From contig JACGCM010000669.1 in the NCBI GenBank assembly GCA_014058105.1, positions 3,782,001 to 3,846,000 of the forward strand: 64,000 nt of DNA. Reading direction: 5' to 3'. Every line of letters starts with the position of its first letter. Position 1 is the stretch's first letter. The notes beneath the pieces were generated by a model. The model saw nothing but the letters and a program-made list of their open reading frames with translations, was not told the origin of the DNA and made no database searches. This document shows positions 19,201-34,200 of this stretch, piece by piece. The stretch is from Kingdonia uniflora. Taxonomy: Eukaryota; Streptophyta; Magnoliopsida; Ranunculales; Circaeasteraceae. A program made the translations under genes and the position numbers.

Positions 19201-22200
19201 TTTCCCCTCCATTTTGGTAGTGTCTGTGTTGTTGTTTTGAAGGATCTCGTGGACTATGACTGAGTAAGTTAATCAATATATGCTTTCCTTCCACAGAAAC
19301 TTCTTGGTTCCAACTGAAGAAAGGGTCAAAAACTATCTTCATTATGCGGGTAATGATTTTGGGGATGATCTTGTAAAGAACTTACCAAATTAAATGGGTC
19401 TATATTCCTCAAAGTTGGATGGGTTCTTCATTACCATGGTATTTTTAAGTGCATTAACCTCAGAGAAAAGCTTGTTGCCCTTGAAAAAGTTATTGATGGC
19501 CTTAAACACATCCTTTTTATTATGCCCAATCACATTAGAAAACATACTATTTATGTTATCACTGGACTTGGAAATATCAATTGAAAACAGAGCCTACATA
19601 ATCTCCTTATTTGTAACATCAATAGTGAGCATGTGATGGTCCTCTCACCTCTGTATTAACTTCATTTTTGAAGTTGAGGTTCCTCAGCTTGTCTTTATCA
19701 ATATCTCTTTTTCTTTCCCCAAAATACTTGTATAGGGACTGACTGCTGCATGTGTAATATCTTCACTATGAGTAATTTTGGTGCCTTCTCCATCTTGAAT
19801 GGACAGAATCGAGTTCTGAGAGTATCTTCCTCTTACACATCTGTAAAATTAATAAATTATGCAGTATTAGAAATTCCAAGTCTCATTACTAAGTAATATA
19901 ATCCTAGTATTACCAGAACAAACAATAAAATTCCAAGTCTCAGACAATTAACCCTTGATGTTTGTTTAATGAAAAGATTCTTCCCTCCTAGCCACAGCCA
20001 CCTTTGAGTAGGTTTTAATAGCTTCTTCCTTTTGTACAAAAAGCTCTTTATTATTTGGAATAATCTGGAGAAGAGACTGTATGGCCTCAAGATTCAGATT
20101 TGCTTTATGGGTTTCTTGATTTTAATTGCCAACAATTTTCCTATTCCACATCTTAAGACCATCTTAGCCTTGTTCTGCCTAGAGATTAGTCTGTACAATT
20201 CGTTTCCTTCCCCAACACCTTTTCGAGCTTTTTCTGTCCAGTGTGATACTCCAGCCTCTTTGACCCAGAAGTTGATTTTTTTGTATGTTCTTTTACTTTT
20301 TTCGCTTTGATTTTTTAGGTGGTTAAGATCATGGGACTAACATCCGCAGTGAGAAAACCGCCTCTGAATCGGGATAAAGGACCCCCCAAGCCTCGGTTAC
20401 CAACACTGTATATGTATTAAGAAGCTTTGAAGAAATTCCCCTGGCTCATGCATACCTATTAGACCAGGTAAAAAACACCCATTGTGCTTTAGGTCATACA
20501 GTCTAGTTTGTTGAGCAATTCTTGGTATTGCTCTACCCTTGTGACTCGTGAGTTCGACCACCCACATTTTAGTAAAAAGGGTATTAAAATCGCATACAAA
20601 ATCCATGATGTAGAGAAACATCTTGCAACCTACTTTTGGTACTCTAATAGCAGCAAGTATTTGTAGCTCCTTAAAAAGATCTTCTGACTTCCCTGTGTTA
20701 TAGAAGATCATTGATATCTCTTGTGTTTCATGCACTTCAATTAAACATGATCAAGTATTTACCTATTTTGGGAGTTGGATTTGTATTTGCACCCTTGATG
20801 TTATTTATCTCTCTATGGTTCTTCCCATTTGCCGAGTTTTCTTCTTTATTTGTATAATATAATTTCTCTATGATTCTTGAGCTTCTATATTAGCTTTCCT
20901 TGTTTTCTCAAGCTCTTTTTCCCTGCCTTTCTTCCTCTGCCTTATCAGGGCTCTGTTTTAGGTCTTCGTTTGGCGTGGTATTGCCCTAATAGTTCGTCAT
21001 TCTCTCCACTCTGTCTGGGAAGTGGTTCACGTGTTTCTCTTCCCCTTATATCGTTCTCTTGTTGGTCTTATATAGTGTCAACTTGTTCATTTTCTTCTTG
21101 AACTGGGGGCCTTGCATTAATGCTAGTGATTTCAATATTCTGCTCTGTTACGTTTTTCCCTTGAGCCTTCCTTTTTTCATTCCTTGGAATCTTTAAATTC
21201 TTTGTGATTGGATATTCTTTGAACACATTCTTCCACTTTTCCTCTGTGAGGTTTCCTAAGACATCAAAGGTGGAATTCCTACCATTACCTGGGCTTAGCT
21301 CCTGTAGGTGGCTCCTCCCCTGTTTGCTTGAGTCTTTTGTTGGATGTCAATAGTGCTCTCAACTTGCCCTTGTTATTTATTTATCCAAAGTGTCTTTTGA
21401 GCCATGTTGAAGCCATTTCTAGCCTGTGGAAAAACTTGTAATTATAGTCTCCTCCTTGGGACATTTCTTGATACTATGGCCAGAGATACTACAGTTCTCT
21501 AATTGTACAGGGATCCATAAATATTCAGCTACAATTATCACCTTCTTCTGTCCGTCAGTGACTCGAGAAATTTCTTCACAAAGCTAATCATGTACTCTGA
21601 TCTGTATACAGTCTTGCATAGCCTTTCTCGACTTATCTTCTGTTGGCTCTGTCCATTCATAAGGGCACGCTCCATGAACACTATTTATAGTTTGCAGGCC
21701 TTTTTCATCCTACATATGAGAAGGTATATTCCTTTAATTCACCCATATTGATACAGAAAGCGATCTCAGTGCTTTCAGTTTCAATGTAGAGTCTAGCTTG
21801 CCAATAAAGGGTTTACTGGCAATATGAATTGCCTACTTATGTCAAGTGCTTCCTCTCTCAGGCACCCCAAACTTGAAGAAGAACGTGTTATTTCCTTGAA
21901 GTGCCATTTCAAATGACCCCTTGGTATTCCACATTCTTATAAGAATAAGATAGTCTAAACATAATTAAAATCAATTCTCATTAAATGACCAATCAGTAAG
22001 CTCTCATCTTCAATACTATCACTAAAATCAGAGCTGGTAAAGAGTAACAGACATTTTACCATCAAATTTTACTGGGGAAACATAAGAGAGCTGAAATGTA
22101 CTTATTTTAGCTGCACAACAAACATTTTAGCCCAGCTCAGCGGAAACATGGTAGGGGCAATTGATGGAGAACTAGTTGGGGAAATTCTTAAGAACAGACT

Positions 22201-25200
22201 TTTCATGTATACACTTCCCATCTGGGCACTTAGTAACTCTAGGACCATTAGGAATGGTGGCTGGGACAGGTGGTGCAACTACTCTTAAAGGCAGGGAGTT
22301 ATTACTCTATTCCATGTTCTGGAGGCATTCCTTCATACACTCTTCTGTCAGATTGCTGTACTGGTTGGTGAGTTGTTGGTCAACAGCAGCGGTCCCCTCT
22401 CTGCTCTCTTCACTTTGGTTTAGAAAGCCCTCATCTGAGGTCTCAGGCCCCTCTTCATCCCCGAGTTTATATATACTCTTCAACAGAGTCCTCACTACTA
22501 GCATGAATTTGATGGGCAGTGTGGAAACAATATGTTAATCAGCAGCTCTCCATTTATACACTCTGTAACACATGTTTGCAACTTTTCTGACATCAAGTTA
22601 GATACAATTTTTATCTGTTCAAACATCAAGTTTGCTACAAAATTTTCCTTCTCCATCCTCATAATTCTTAATTTGGGTGTTACTTTTCTAACCACACCAT
22701 TTCAGTTTGAACTTGTGTATCGTATGTGAAAATGGTCCGCTTAGAATGACTAACCAACGTTTGATATCTAATTCACACTGGATATATGTTTATAACAGAA
22801 ACTGTTGACTATATAACACCATTATTTGTGATGTACTTTCAATAGCGTCGATCAGGTTCTAAATGAAATCAAAATTTCTATATTGTTTGATTTTGTTGCA
22901 TATTGGTTATAAGCGAATACAACTCTTAAACCATTTGTGCAGGTATATGCTAAAGCGAAGGAATGTTCAGAAGTCGTGTCTGTGGAGAATTTCGCAATTG
23001 GACTTGGTAGGCACTTCACATCATTATATCCTCAGGTATTGAGTTCTAATTTATTTTTTCTTAGTGTTTTGTTTCATATAAACCACAAACTTTAGGCTTT
23101 CCATATTTTTCATTGCTGCCTACATACGCCTGTGGGGATCAGGTATTGTGCGATTATTACTTGAGCCCAAAGGGCTATAAATCATTCTCGAGCCCAGAGG
23201 CTAGTATAATATCTCGATTTCGAAGGCTAAGCATCTTGAGCCTACAGGTTAACATCTTTCACTACCAAGTAGCTAGTTGATTTTTTTCCCCCTAACACAC
23301 CTTTGGGTTTTGAACTCACAACTACCCACAAAGAAGTAGGGGTGTACTACCGCAGTACTGCTTGTGCCGAGGCTCATGTACCCATTGGTGCAACAAAATG
23401 ATACTCCGAGAATGGTCAACAGATCCTCTGAGAAGGCCTTAACCCTCCAACCGAGTTCTGTTTCTCTTAGATTTTTGTCTATTAAGTATTAAGATGTCGA
23501 TTTTAGCTTAAAACTGAAAGCAAACATAGTGAAAGATACTAAAGTCTGTCCGAAGATAAATTTTTGACTTGAATTTCATGTATTTAATTTATTAAACTAG
23601 TTGGCGGGTTAAGGCCTTCTGGGACGGTCTGTTGACGAGTTTAGCTTAAAACTGAAAGCAAACATAGTGAAAGATACTAAAGTCTGTCCCAAGATAAATT
23701 TTCGACTAGAACTTTATGCATTTAATTTGAGTATATTTGTTATTATTCATTTTGGCAAAGACTAAAGATTCTTCTCTGTGGGAAAGTTTAAGAATTGCAA
23801 AGAATAGTTTATGAACAATGTTGCGGCAACGTAAATATTTCCTTTATCTTCTGTTCTGATTTGTTTTGATATAATCTTTCTTAGTGCCTTTCAGTTCTTG
23901 TGTACTCTTGAAATTTTTTAAGCGTTAGACATGTGTGTATAGGTTACAACCGCTATAATCAAGATAGTGGAAAAACCTTGGGAACGCATTTGTGTAGATG
24001 GTCAACCACATGAACATGGTTAGTTTATTTTCAATCTGATTGGAATTTGTTTTTCTTAATTTTTTATTAATTTCTGAACATATTTTGATAGTTGCTATCA
24101 GTTAATTATCATAGATTTTATGTTCCGACCTCTCATTTATCGAATGCAACCCCTTGGATTACTTCTCGCTATTCTAATTGCTAGACATTCCTACTGAGAA
24201 TAGTTTCCTTTATTTCTGACATTATCTGTTATGTTGTGCACTATATTTCATGGCTAGCCTGATCTAGTGGGGTTCTAGGCTGATTCATATTCCCCAAGTA
24301 TTGGGTTTGCAGACCCATCCGGATTATGTTAGGCTTAGTGCTAGCCCCAAAGTTGTTAGTATCTGGAATATACATAGAATACCGTGTATGTGTGTCATAC
24401 GCTTAATAATGTATTGCCAGTGTAGAAAACGAGTTCCGTGTCTATATATCATTTTTGGTGCATGCACTGCATATACCAGATTCCTTATCCGATTCCGTCG
24501 TCGATACAGTCAGGCTGAATCAGTAAAAAGTTGAAAACAGAAAGAGATAAAAAAAGGTAGGGCAAGAAGGAAAAGATCGAACACCAAACTCATTGGGTTT
24601 GAAAAAATCTCTTTCGTACAATTTGATATAATTATTCTTTTAACTTTCATTGTCATTGCAGAGTTTCTAAACACCCCCCGAAGTGAATTCTATACATTAA
24701 TTGGAATGAAAGACTTCAATGACTTTTCCAAGTTGTCTGAACCATGGCAGTGAAGGACTGAAAAATAAAGCCAAGTACAAGTGCACAACACTATAATGAG
24801 TTTTTTCGATGGTGTACAATTAAGGTAATCACCGAGAAACAACATGAAGTGACGGAAGTCATTGGCAAAAGTAACTGGTATGGGTCCTATTCATCAGAAT
24901 GCACAAAATTAAACTATAGGAAATTTTACTAATACTTGAAGAATAGCTAGCACGATGATACGTTGTTCACACGTCTCACAACATAATTCAGTCACACCCT
25001 ACAAAGAATGATGACAATAAATATTCAAGTACTCAAACGATATATGATCGAAACAAATATGCCAATGCTTAACCGGCTTTTCTTTCACTAACTGTGACTG
25101 TAAAATGTAATGCACGAGGAACCGTGGGAGTGGCTAGAATTATGAAAGAGGTTTGAATCAGTCATCAGGTAGAGACCTCCTTCTTCACGTCCACTTCGAA

Positions 25201-28200
25201 TTGTCTTTGTGACTCTAGATCCTAAATAAAATATGAACGAAAAAAATGTGACACTGCAGTTTAGTGAAACAGGCCAAGCTATTAATGGAAGCAAGATTAC
25301 TAGTCAAATAGGGAACATAAAGTACTTCTTATGACGAGTGATGATGTGACATGGATACATCCTTTCCCTTCAATAGGAGTTTCAGCCACATCGACAAAGC
25401 TGTCTGTGTGGAACTAATCACATAGGACCACAATAAAGAAGACATTCCGGTTATCTTATGTGATGCACTGTAATCAATAATCGAGGGAGAATAATGATTC
25501 GGGAAACAGTATGTGGAGGCAAGCGTAAAGATAAGGGGAAATTGACGCACAGTGTGGTGTAGAGATAAGCTGTCGAAACTTATTGATCTCCTTGTGAGTA
25601 AGGGACATGTGAGCTAAAGAAAGAAGAGATTGTATTGCAAAGTAGTCACAGCCCGATAAAGTAGGAGTGAATTAAATCACTCAATATACAATGTAAGATG
25701 AATTGTCACCACAAAAATAGTAAAATGCAATATCAAAAAACAGAGTTGCAACTCTAGTGAATTGCAACAATGCAAATTTTTTTATGCATCAAAAGTACTG
25801 GATGACAACTGCATGAGAACCACCAGATTAGAATAGTTGCAATCATAGCTCTTAAGATAACCACGACAGAGAAGAGGGAGAGAGCAAAAACCCATGTTAT
25901 AAGAGATCACATTGTCGGTTTTTCAGAGAGGATTATGAGTCAGATCTGCAATCAAAAAGTCAAAATTGGGAAGGATTTTTTGCGACAAGTTTTAGAATCG
26001 CAGTAAGAGAATGCATCTATCTTAAAAACAAAGCGTATACACTACACCCTACTCTAATTTACAACCTTGATCCCCTTACTAGAGTATGCATGTGCTAGGC
26101 AAACAGAAGTTAAGGCAAGGTCCCCGTAGACCAGAATGAATAAATAACGAGGTAGAAATGATGAGAAACTTCAAACATTTTTTACCCCTAGCATTCTTGT
26201 CAATCATGATAAGAGGTTTACCGGGCAAGGAGCTTGAAGATGAAACACTTTCACCTGTTACATCTAACAAGGAAGCAAATTTTTTTATTTTTTTTTCACA
26301 TCTATTGGCTCTTCTAAAAGTATGAAAAATATGAAAGAAAAAAAGAAGGTAGCCCCGCAGTGAGTCTCTTAATAGCTTGAGCAACCAGGTAGCACTGCCA
26401 TGGGGGCTTATAATTTTCTATGAAGGATGAAACCATTAGCATTGAGTAAGTTGCCACAATGATTCTGCTCATACCGTTTAAATCTCAAGAAAAATACCTT
26501 TGCAAATTAGCTTGTATTTCGTGCAGTTCAACTGATTGGGGAGGAACAACACCACTGAGCATAACACACTTGTCATGAGCAATCTCTGATAATCCCTCCA
26601 TACCATTCCAGCCATCTCATAAAGAGCCATGCGTGCTTAATAGAAGGGAGTTATTTCCTGGCAGAATAAACTTAAGGGTCAAACTCCAAGCATAACAGAG
26701 ATCTCTTGACCCTGCAAAGTCTTCAATTTGGAAGGAACCGTTGAGTCTATCACTCAGTAATCCAAAACAGAGTAGCTTGAACATAACTGGGATAGGACAT
26801 TGTCTACTCTTGAAGATCAAGTTATTCTTACTCTTCCAAACATGAAAGACACATGAGGGGAAAGCCACACACATGATAATGTGCATTATAGAAGCTGCAT
26901 ATCTGTTTTAACTCAATTTCCATATCTGTAACATTCTAAACTACATAATTCTTATTTATAACAGTTTACAATAGTTGCCCATAAACAGGTTGCCTATATT
27001 CTCAATCGCAGAGTTGCGGAACGGGCAGTTAGAATCTTTTGTGGCACTCTTCTTTGACAAAGCTAATCTTGGGTGGCCAAAACACTCTTTAAGAGGCTTC
27101 TGATGGTAAAAAGCCCGTTTGGGCACTACATGTGGGAACTAGGGACCAGCAAAGGGGAAATGTCTTCACATGTGGGAACTAGGGACCAACAAAGAGGAAA
27201 TTTCTTCACATGCGGCCTTGTTGTTGTCCTTTCCCATGTCGCAGCAACTTTCTCATCGCCTTCGGGGTCCAGAAGATCTTGTGAAAACCACTTGGGGGAG
27301 GTTGGAATTACTGTCTTCCAAGATATTCAGGAGGTATTGTGGGATGGCCCACTTCCCATTAGAAAAGTTGGCATTAGGAATGGAGGTAGGAGTCATAGAC
27401 AAGCTCTTGTTTGAAGCTTGACTGAAGAATGCCAAATTTGTGCAAGGATCTTTCCAGAGTATAGATTCTTCCCATGTCCACTTATATGTGAATTGAACTC
27501 GCAAGCTTCAAGTCTTGATTTTAAAATCTTTTTCCAAGCTCAAGAAAATCTTTTGGTATTTTAAACTCCCAAACGTTTCTACCCTTCACAAGATTTGCAT
27601 CCAACCATCTACCCCAAGTGGTGCTTTCTTTAGAAGCAATTTTGATTATTCGCATAATAATTGCATCTTTTTCCCAGGCCTCAAGACTTCTAACTCCTAA
27701 CCCTACCTCTTTGAACTGGAAGCAGTTCTTGCTCTAGGAAACTGGTTTAGTCTTCCTCGTCTTCATACCATGACCATGCCATACGAACTTAGAGCAAATA
27801 GTCTCCCCTCTATTAGTTACATACTTAGAAAGAACGGAACTATTAATCCACCAGATGTGGATACTCACAGAATCGATTTTGTAAGTTGTACTCTCCCTGC
27901 AAATGAAAGAAATCTATTAGTCCAGACTTGGACTGTTCCTGCCAAAGTATAAATAAGTGGAGTCAGGGGCAGATCTCAGAGATTAGTTTAGGGGAAAAAT
28001 TAGTATTAGGGACTGGAAAAAATAATCAGTGATATATTAGTAGGTTAGGGGACTTTAGCTATTATATAGATCGTTTTCCAGACTGCAGTTTATAATAAAA
28101 AATTTGGATTACATCCTACATATATTTGTCTTCATATATAGTTTTTTTAAATTGAAAAAACAAAAACAAAAACAAATTGAGAGGTAAATTCAAAATCAAA

Positions 28201-31200
28201 CCTGAGGATACATAGTTGGCCAAAAAATTGTGGTTAATAAAATATAAAAATGTTCAAAATCAGAGTTGATCTCATGACGTTCAGGTCATATAGAGCATAA
28301 ACAATCATTGCAGAACATAGTCATTCTATTGCTCGAAACATAACTATCCTTATGTTGGTCTCGAATGACAAATAACTCATTTAGCGTAATTTTTTTGTTA
28401 CACTAAGTGAACTAGAGTTGTAATGACCCCATGTTCTAGGAGCACTCTAGTGACCCATAAACCACTTTGTGTTATAGTTAAAAATGCAATTGCTTTTAAG
28501 CTGCCCTTTTACGCATAAAATCAGGGCAGATTTGAGAACCCCCCCCCCCCCCCCCCCCCCCGTGCAGAAATATATTAGAGGGAGAAAAATATTATTATTG
28601 AATTGATAATTTAGGTTACATCATACTCTTTATATATATGAGAGAGATATTAAACTACTTCTATGAATAATTAATGTGGGACTAAAATAACATAAAATAA
28701 TCATGTTAACACTTCCCCTCAAGCTGGAGCATGAATATCGCACATGGACAAAACATCTAAAAATAATCTCTTACTAACGGCCTTCGTGAGAAAATCTGCA
28801 AGCTGCTGCGAAGTAGAAACATAGAGTCTGAATCTGTCAAGATAAAAACTTCTCATGCAAGAAGTACCGATTAACCTCAATGTGTCAGGTACGATCATGC
28901 TGCATCGGATTAGCCAAAATGCTAATGACAAATTTGTTGTCACAATAGAGCGTCACAGGATGAGAAACCGGTACCCGAAGCTCTTGTAGAAGATGCTTAA
29001 GCCATATCAACTCATAAACACCTTGAGCCATTGGCCTGTACTTGGTTTCTACACTGGACCTAGAAATATTTTGTTTCTTACTCTGCCATGTAACCAAATT
29101 ACCACCAATAGTAGTACAATACCCAGAAGTGGATCGACGATCGGATAATGAACCTGCATAGTCAGCATTAGTCCAAGCCTCGACTTGAGAATGACCATGA
29201 TCTTAAAATAAAGTGCCACGGCCAGGACACCCCTTGAGAACTCCAACCGCCTATGCAATATCAGGACGTGTAAAAGAAAGATAGAGGAGCTTCCTAAGAA
29301 GCCGTTGGTACTGACCAATGTTCCCCAATAACTCCCCCTCAAAGTCGGCCAGGCAATGATTTCGTTCTAGAGGTGTATCAGCAGGACGACACGCAAGCTG
29401 TCCTGAAGTAGAGAGAAGATCAAGAATGTATTTTCTCTGAGAGATAAAAATACTGGAACTAGAATGAGCAACTTTAATGTCAAGGAAATAACGCAAGGGA
29501 CCGGGATCCTTCACCTGAAAGCGGGTACATAGGTAAGATTTTAGGTCACTAATACCTTAAATATCATCTCCTGTAATAACAATATCGTCAACATAGACAA
29601 ACAATGCAACAGTCTTCCCACCAGAATGTCGAAGAAACATGGTATGGTCAGCACTACTCGAAACATAACCAAAGTCAATCATAGTAGTACCAAATGTATC
29701 AGCCCAAGTATGAGGAGACTACGTAAGCCCATAAATGGACTTTTTTAATTTAGATACCAAGCCTTAAACAGAAGCGGGGCAAAAACCTGGAGGTGGAGAC
29801 ATATAGACCTCTTCTTGCAATGTTCCATTCATAAATACATTCTTAACATCCATCTGGAAAAGGTGTCACGATTTCGACGCAGCAATAGAGAAGATGACTT
29901 GAATAGTATTCATCTTGGCCACAGGAGCAAATGTCTCCTGATAATAAACACCATGTATTTGTGCATACCCCTTGGCAACTAACTGAGCCTTGTACTTGCT
30001 TACCGCTCCATCTAGATTTTCTTTAACCGTAAACACTCATTTGCATTCGACTATTGTACGTCCAGGTGGGAGAGAAACCGATGACCATGTATTATTGATC
30101 TCCAATACATGTAATTCATCCAACATCGCAGCCTTTTAATGAGGTTTGACTATCGCATCTGCCACTGTACGTGGTATATCAACCAAAGAGAGATAAGTTA
30201 GAAAAAATCTGTAAGTGGGAGATAAATGATGATCTGAAGTATAATCAGCGATAGAATAAATTGCAGTATCTGAATATGTATCAGGCCTCCCTGCATTGCG
30301 CTTCTTTTTCCGAATAGCAATCGGTTTATCATTATCACTATGAGAAACAAGTGAATCATGATAGTAGTAACTGCTATAGAATAGAAGAGGTAAGAGAAGG
30401 CTCTGATAAAGGTGAATCGGTGGCAGGTGACGGACTTGGAGTTACCAAGGATGCTTGGCAGTCTAGTGTAAGAGGTTGGCGTCTTAGATGTCGTCGAGTA
30501 TAAACTTGTAAAGGACGTGAAACTGAAGGTGAAACTAAAGGTGGGATTACAGACTCACACGGAACACTCATCGGAAGTGGATCAAAAGGAGGAGAAGATA
30601 AATTTTCTAAAGGAAGAGGACGAACTGGAAAATGCTCCCCCTGAGAGAGAACACCGCCCGTAAAGAACGGAGCGTGTTCGAAGAAAGTAACGTCCATAGA
30701 GGTGAAATGGCGACGGGATAAGGGATGGAAGCACCTATAACCCTTCTGAGCATGAGAGTAACCCAGGAACACACATTTTAAGGTACAAGGATCTAGTTTA
30801 GAGGCTGACCAGTGACTTGGATGAAACAAACACACCCAAAACATGAGGTGGAATCTGAAAAGCAGAACGATCAGGATAAAGAATAGAATACGGGGTGCAA
30901 AAACCAAGAACTCGAGATGGAGACCGGTTGATAAAAAACACTGCCGTAAGAACGTCAGACCAAAAATGCGAGGGGACATTCATGCCATTAGACATAGCAT
31001 GAGTAAGATGAAGAATGCGTCAATTTTATCTTTATGATTTGCCATTTTGCTGTCGGGTTTTTGTATTAGTGGTTTGATGCTCAATGCCATTGACATTGCA
31101 GAATTCGCGAAGACCTTGGGACATAAATTCCCCATCCTGATCGGAACAAAATTTTTTAACAGTTTTCCCAAACTGAGTACGAACCATTGCGGTGAATGTC

Positions 31201-34200
31201 TGAAAAATAGAGGAGACCTCATCCTTGGATTTCATCAAATAAACCCAAGTACACCTCGAAAAATCGTCAATAAACAACACAAAATAACAAAATCCTAAAC
31301 TAGATATAATGGGGGCAGGACCCCAAACATCCGAATGCACAATATCATAAGCAATTTCACGAACTGCGCCCATCGAACATAATTCAAGCCATCTTGTAGT
31401 TGTGAGATAATCTTCAAATTCTGATTATCATGAACATAGTTTAAGGGCTGGACATCTTCACTCGTTCCAATCAACGAAACAGTCAAACTCGAACTCGATT
31501 CGTCACCGATAGCCATCACGATTGATTACCTCAAATAATCCAAACAGATCTGAGATTCATATCAACATATATCGCTTCTCGCGATCGGATCCAAAAAACA
31601 AAAAATTGCGGAAGCTTTGGCTGCGATCAGAACAACGTTGCCAGAAAAATGTGATAATCGTCGTTATTTAAAGAGAGGAAAGAGAGAGAGAGAGAGAGAG
31701 AGAAAGCAGCGGCCCTCTTGTGACCTCCTAGCGAACTCACCGCTGAGTTTGATCAGCGAGGGTGTAGAATGAGGGTAACTTGCTCTGATAACATTTATAA
31801 ATATATTAGAGGGAGAAAAATATTATTATTGAATTGATAATTTAGGTTACATCATACTCTCTATATATAGGAGAGGATATTAAACTACTTCTATGAATAA
31901 TCAATGTGGAACTAAAATAACATAAAATCGCCCTACTAACACCCCCTCATCCCCTTCCCAAATAACTGCATATAAGAAACAAATAGGAAAAAATATTGTT
32001 CATATAGAATTGACTGCTCGACACTTTTACACTATTATTTACATACTAAATATCATTTTTCTTTTACTTAAGAGATTTATTATCTAAAGCGAAACACCTC
32101 ACATTTGACTTCATTATAATTAAACCCAAAATCTAATAGGATAATTTTTTTTAAATGAACTTAAATTTTATTTTATTTTTTCAAGAAGAAATTTTGATTC
32201 TTAACTAGACAGTAAAACATGTCAAGCTTAAAATGAAGGGTATTTTGTTATTATTAATCTCGTACAACTCTTATAAAACATCGATTGGCGGAGAGAGTTT
32301 TATGTTGCAATATTCTTTTTAACGTCATAAAATTAATGTTTGTAATAAAAGGCATCTTCTAGTTGATATATATTAAATCGTAATATTCATGTGTTATACT
32401 TGGCATATTTAGCATGGGAATTATAATTACCCCTCATTTTAATTTTCTGAAAATGCTACTAGTATGAAATTCAGTTGAAATCAAAATGTTATTTTAAGCT
32501 TTAAGCGCGAAATTCAATTTTTAGCAATTAGATAAGAATGTCAACTCTCAGATGAGGTACTTCCACAGATGCTTAAGGATTGCCTTAGGAATTTGAGAGT
32601 AATGCTTTGGACATGCTCGAAGATGTTTGTGGAATGATGTAGGAAGAATTTCTTGCACTTATTTTTTTTGTACTTAATTCATCTGTACAAATAGTAAAAA
32701 GAACTTGAATTTTTTTTTTGCCGAAATACCCTTGATCTACAAGAAAAAGAAAATCTTGGGGATTATGGTTTTAAACCCTATACATGACCCATCTATCTTG
32801 ACATTCCCTACCTCGAATTCGTAGCTTTGCCCGTACGCAGACGTGTTATTTATCGACACTCTCTCTCTATGTTGTTTCTACATGCCTACTATTAGAACTG
32901 GAGGTTCCATCTCAAAACCAATTGGCAATGAGAGGAGTAGCCCCAAAACGTTTTATTTTGAGGTGCAAGACTCTATGTGCCCGATGTGGGACTATATATC
33001 TCAACACGCCCCTTCACGTGTGGCGTAATTTTTGAGCTCAACACGTGGACGAATATTTGGGGGACGCGGAGTAGCACGTGGGCAGTTGGGCTCGACACGT
33101 CGAAGAAATGCCCGCTCTGATACCATATTAACTGGAGGTTCCATCTCAAAACCAATTGGCAATGAGAGGAGTAGCCCCATGACTTTTTTATTTTGAGGTG
33201 TAAGACTTTATGTGCCCGATGTGGGACTATATATCTCAACACCTACAATAGACTCTTTTTGCTTTGGAGTTTGAGTTCTTTTTTGGATTCATACAAGTTT
33301 TAGGGCCAAATATGAAAGGAGAGTCCTCAGAGGTGATAAACTAAGGTCAGAAGAAAAAAAATTACGTGAAGATGAAGCGGATCCATACAGGTTTTAGGGC
33401 CAAATATGAGGGGATAGTCCTCAAAGGTGATAAACTAAGGTCAAAAGAAAAAAAAACGTGAAGACGAAGAGTGGTGGTTGGTTGTTTTCTTGCTAATATG
33501 ATGGCCGGTCATAGTTTAATCAAGCTTTTAAGTGGGTCCGCTTGGACTATTTGCCGCGAGGGCCCCTTTACCTGCTTGAGCTCAGCTACTAGGCTACTTT
33601 GGGGCCTCTTCGCTAATGTGAGGTAGACCTAGTAGCCTAAACAAACCTGAACCTACTAGGTACTAAACCGGCTAGGTTACGACAGCTATTAGGCTGGAGC
33701 GTCAGCTCTAAAAGAAACAGCTTAGGGTAAATCTTTGGGGCCCCTTCGCCAATGTGAGATAGGTCTAGCAGCATAACTAGGCCGAAATGTAAGCGAAGGG
33801 TCCCGAATATGAACTCAGACACTAAGGCTTTTTGCTCTAAACAAATAGCTCCTGCCGCTAAACCGTAGCTTTGGTCCTAAATTTTCTATAGGTGCTATTT
33901 TCTTTAGAGTAAACCCACCGTAGCTACACAACAACATAGTAACAACAAGCGCAGAACAATACTAACAATGCTCACATTCATTGGCGCTTTTGATTTAGTT
34001 CGAAAGCTTTGAATTTTGGAAAGCTTTTTCCCTAGCTTTGCTATTTCCCCGCCAGAACCGAATAGCAGGGAGACAAATTTACTGAACCTATAAAACCCAA
34101 GAGATATGTAGGGTGATTGTTGTGTGGGCTCATGGGCACATTCAGTGCAGCTGTCTCTCAACTCTTTAAGTGCATCTGCACAATAGGGTTAGGGTAAGGT

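Larger units (their letters stand above)
28563..31941 (-). mobile_element. Ty1/copia element with both LTRs, in uricase intron 3 (antisense)
   Basis: 3379 bp. The 3' LTR is 28563-28711 and the 5' LTR 31794-31941 (149 and 148 bp), sharing AATATATTAGAGGGAGAAAA and TTAGGTTACATCATACTC with few differences. The PBS is at 31782-31793: on the - strand TGTTATCAGAGC, complementary to initiator tRNA-Met apart from one base. The polypurine tract is at 28712-28724 (GCTTGAGGGGAAG on the - strand). Flanks are CCCCG left and CCCCC right, close to a 5-bp duplication. Most of gag and the protease are missing. Confidence 0.85.
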
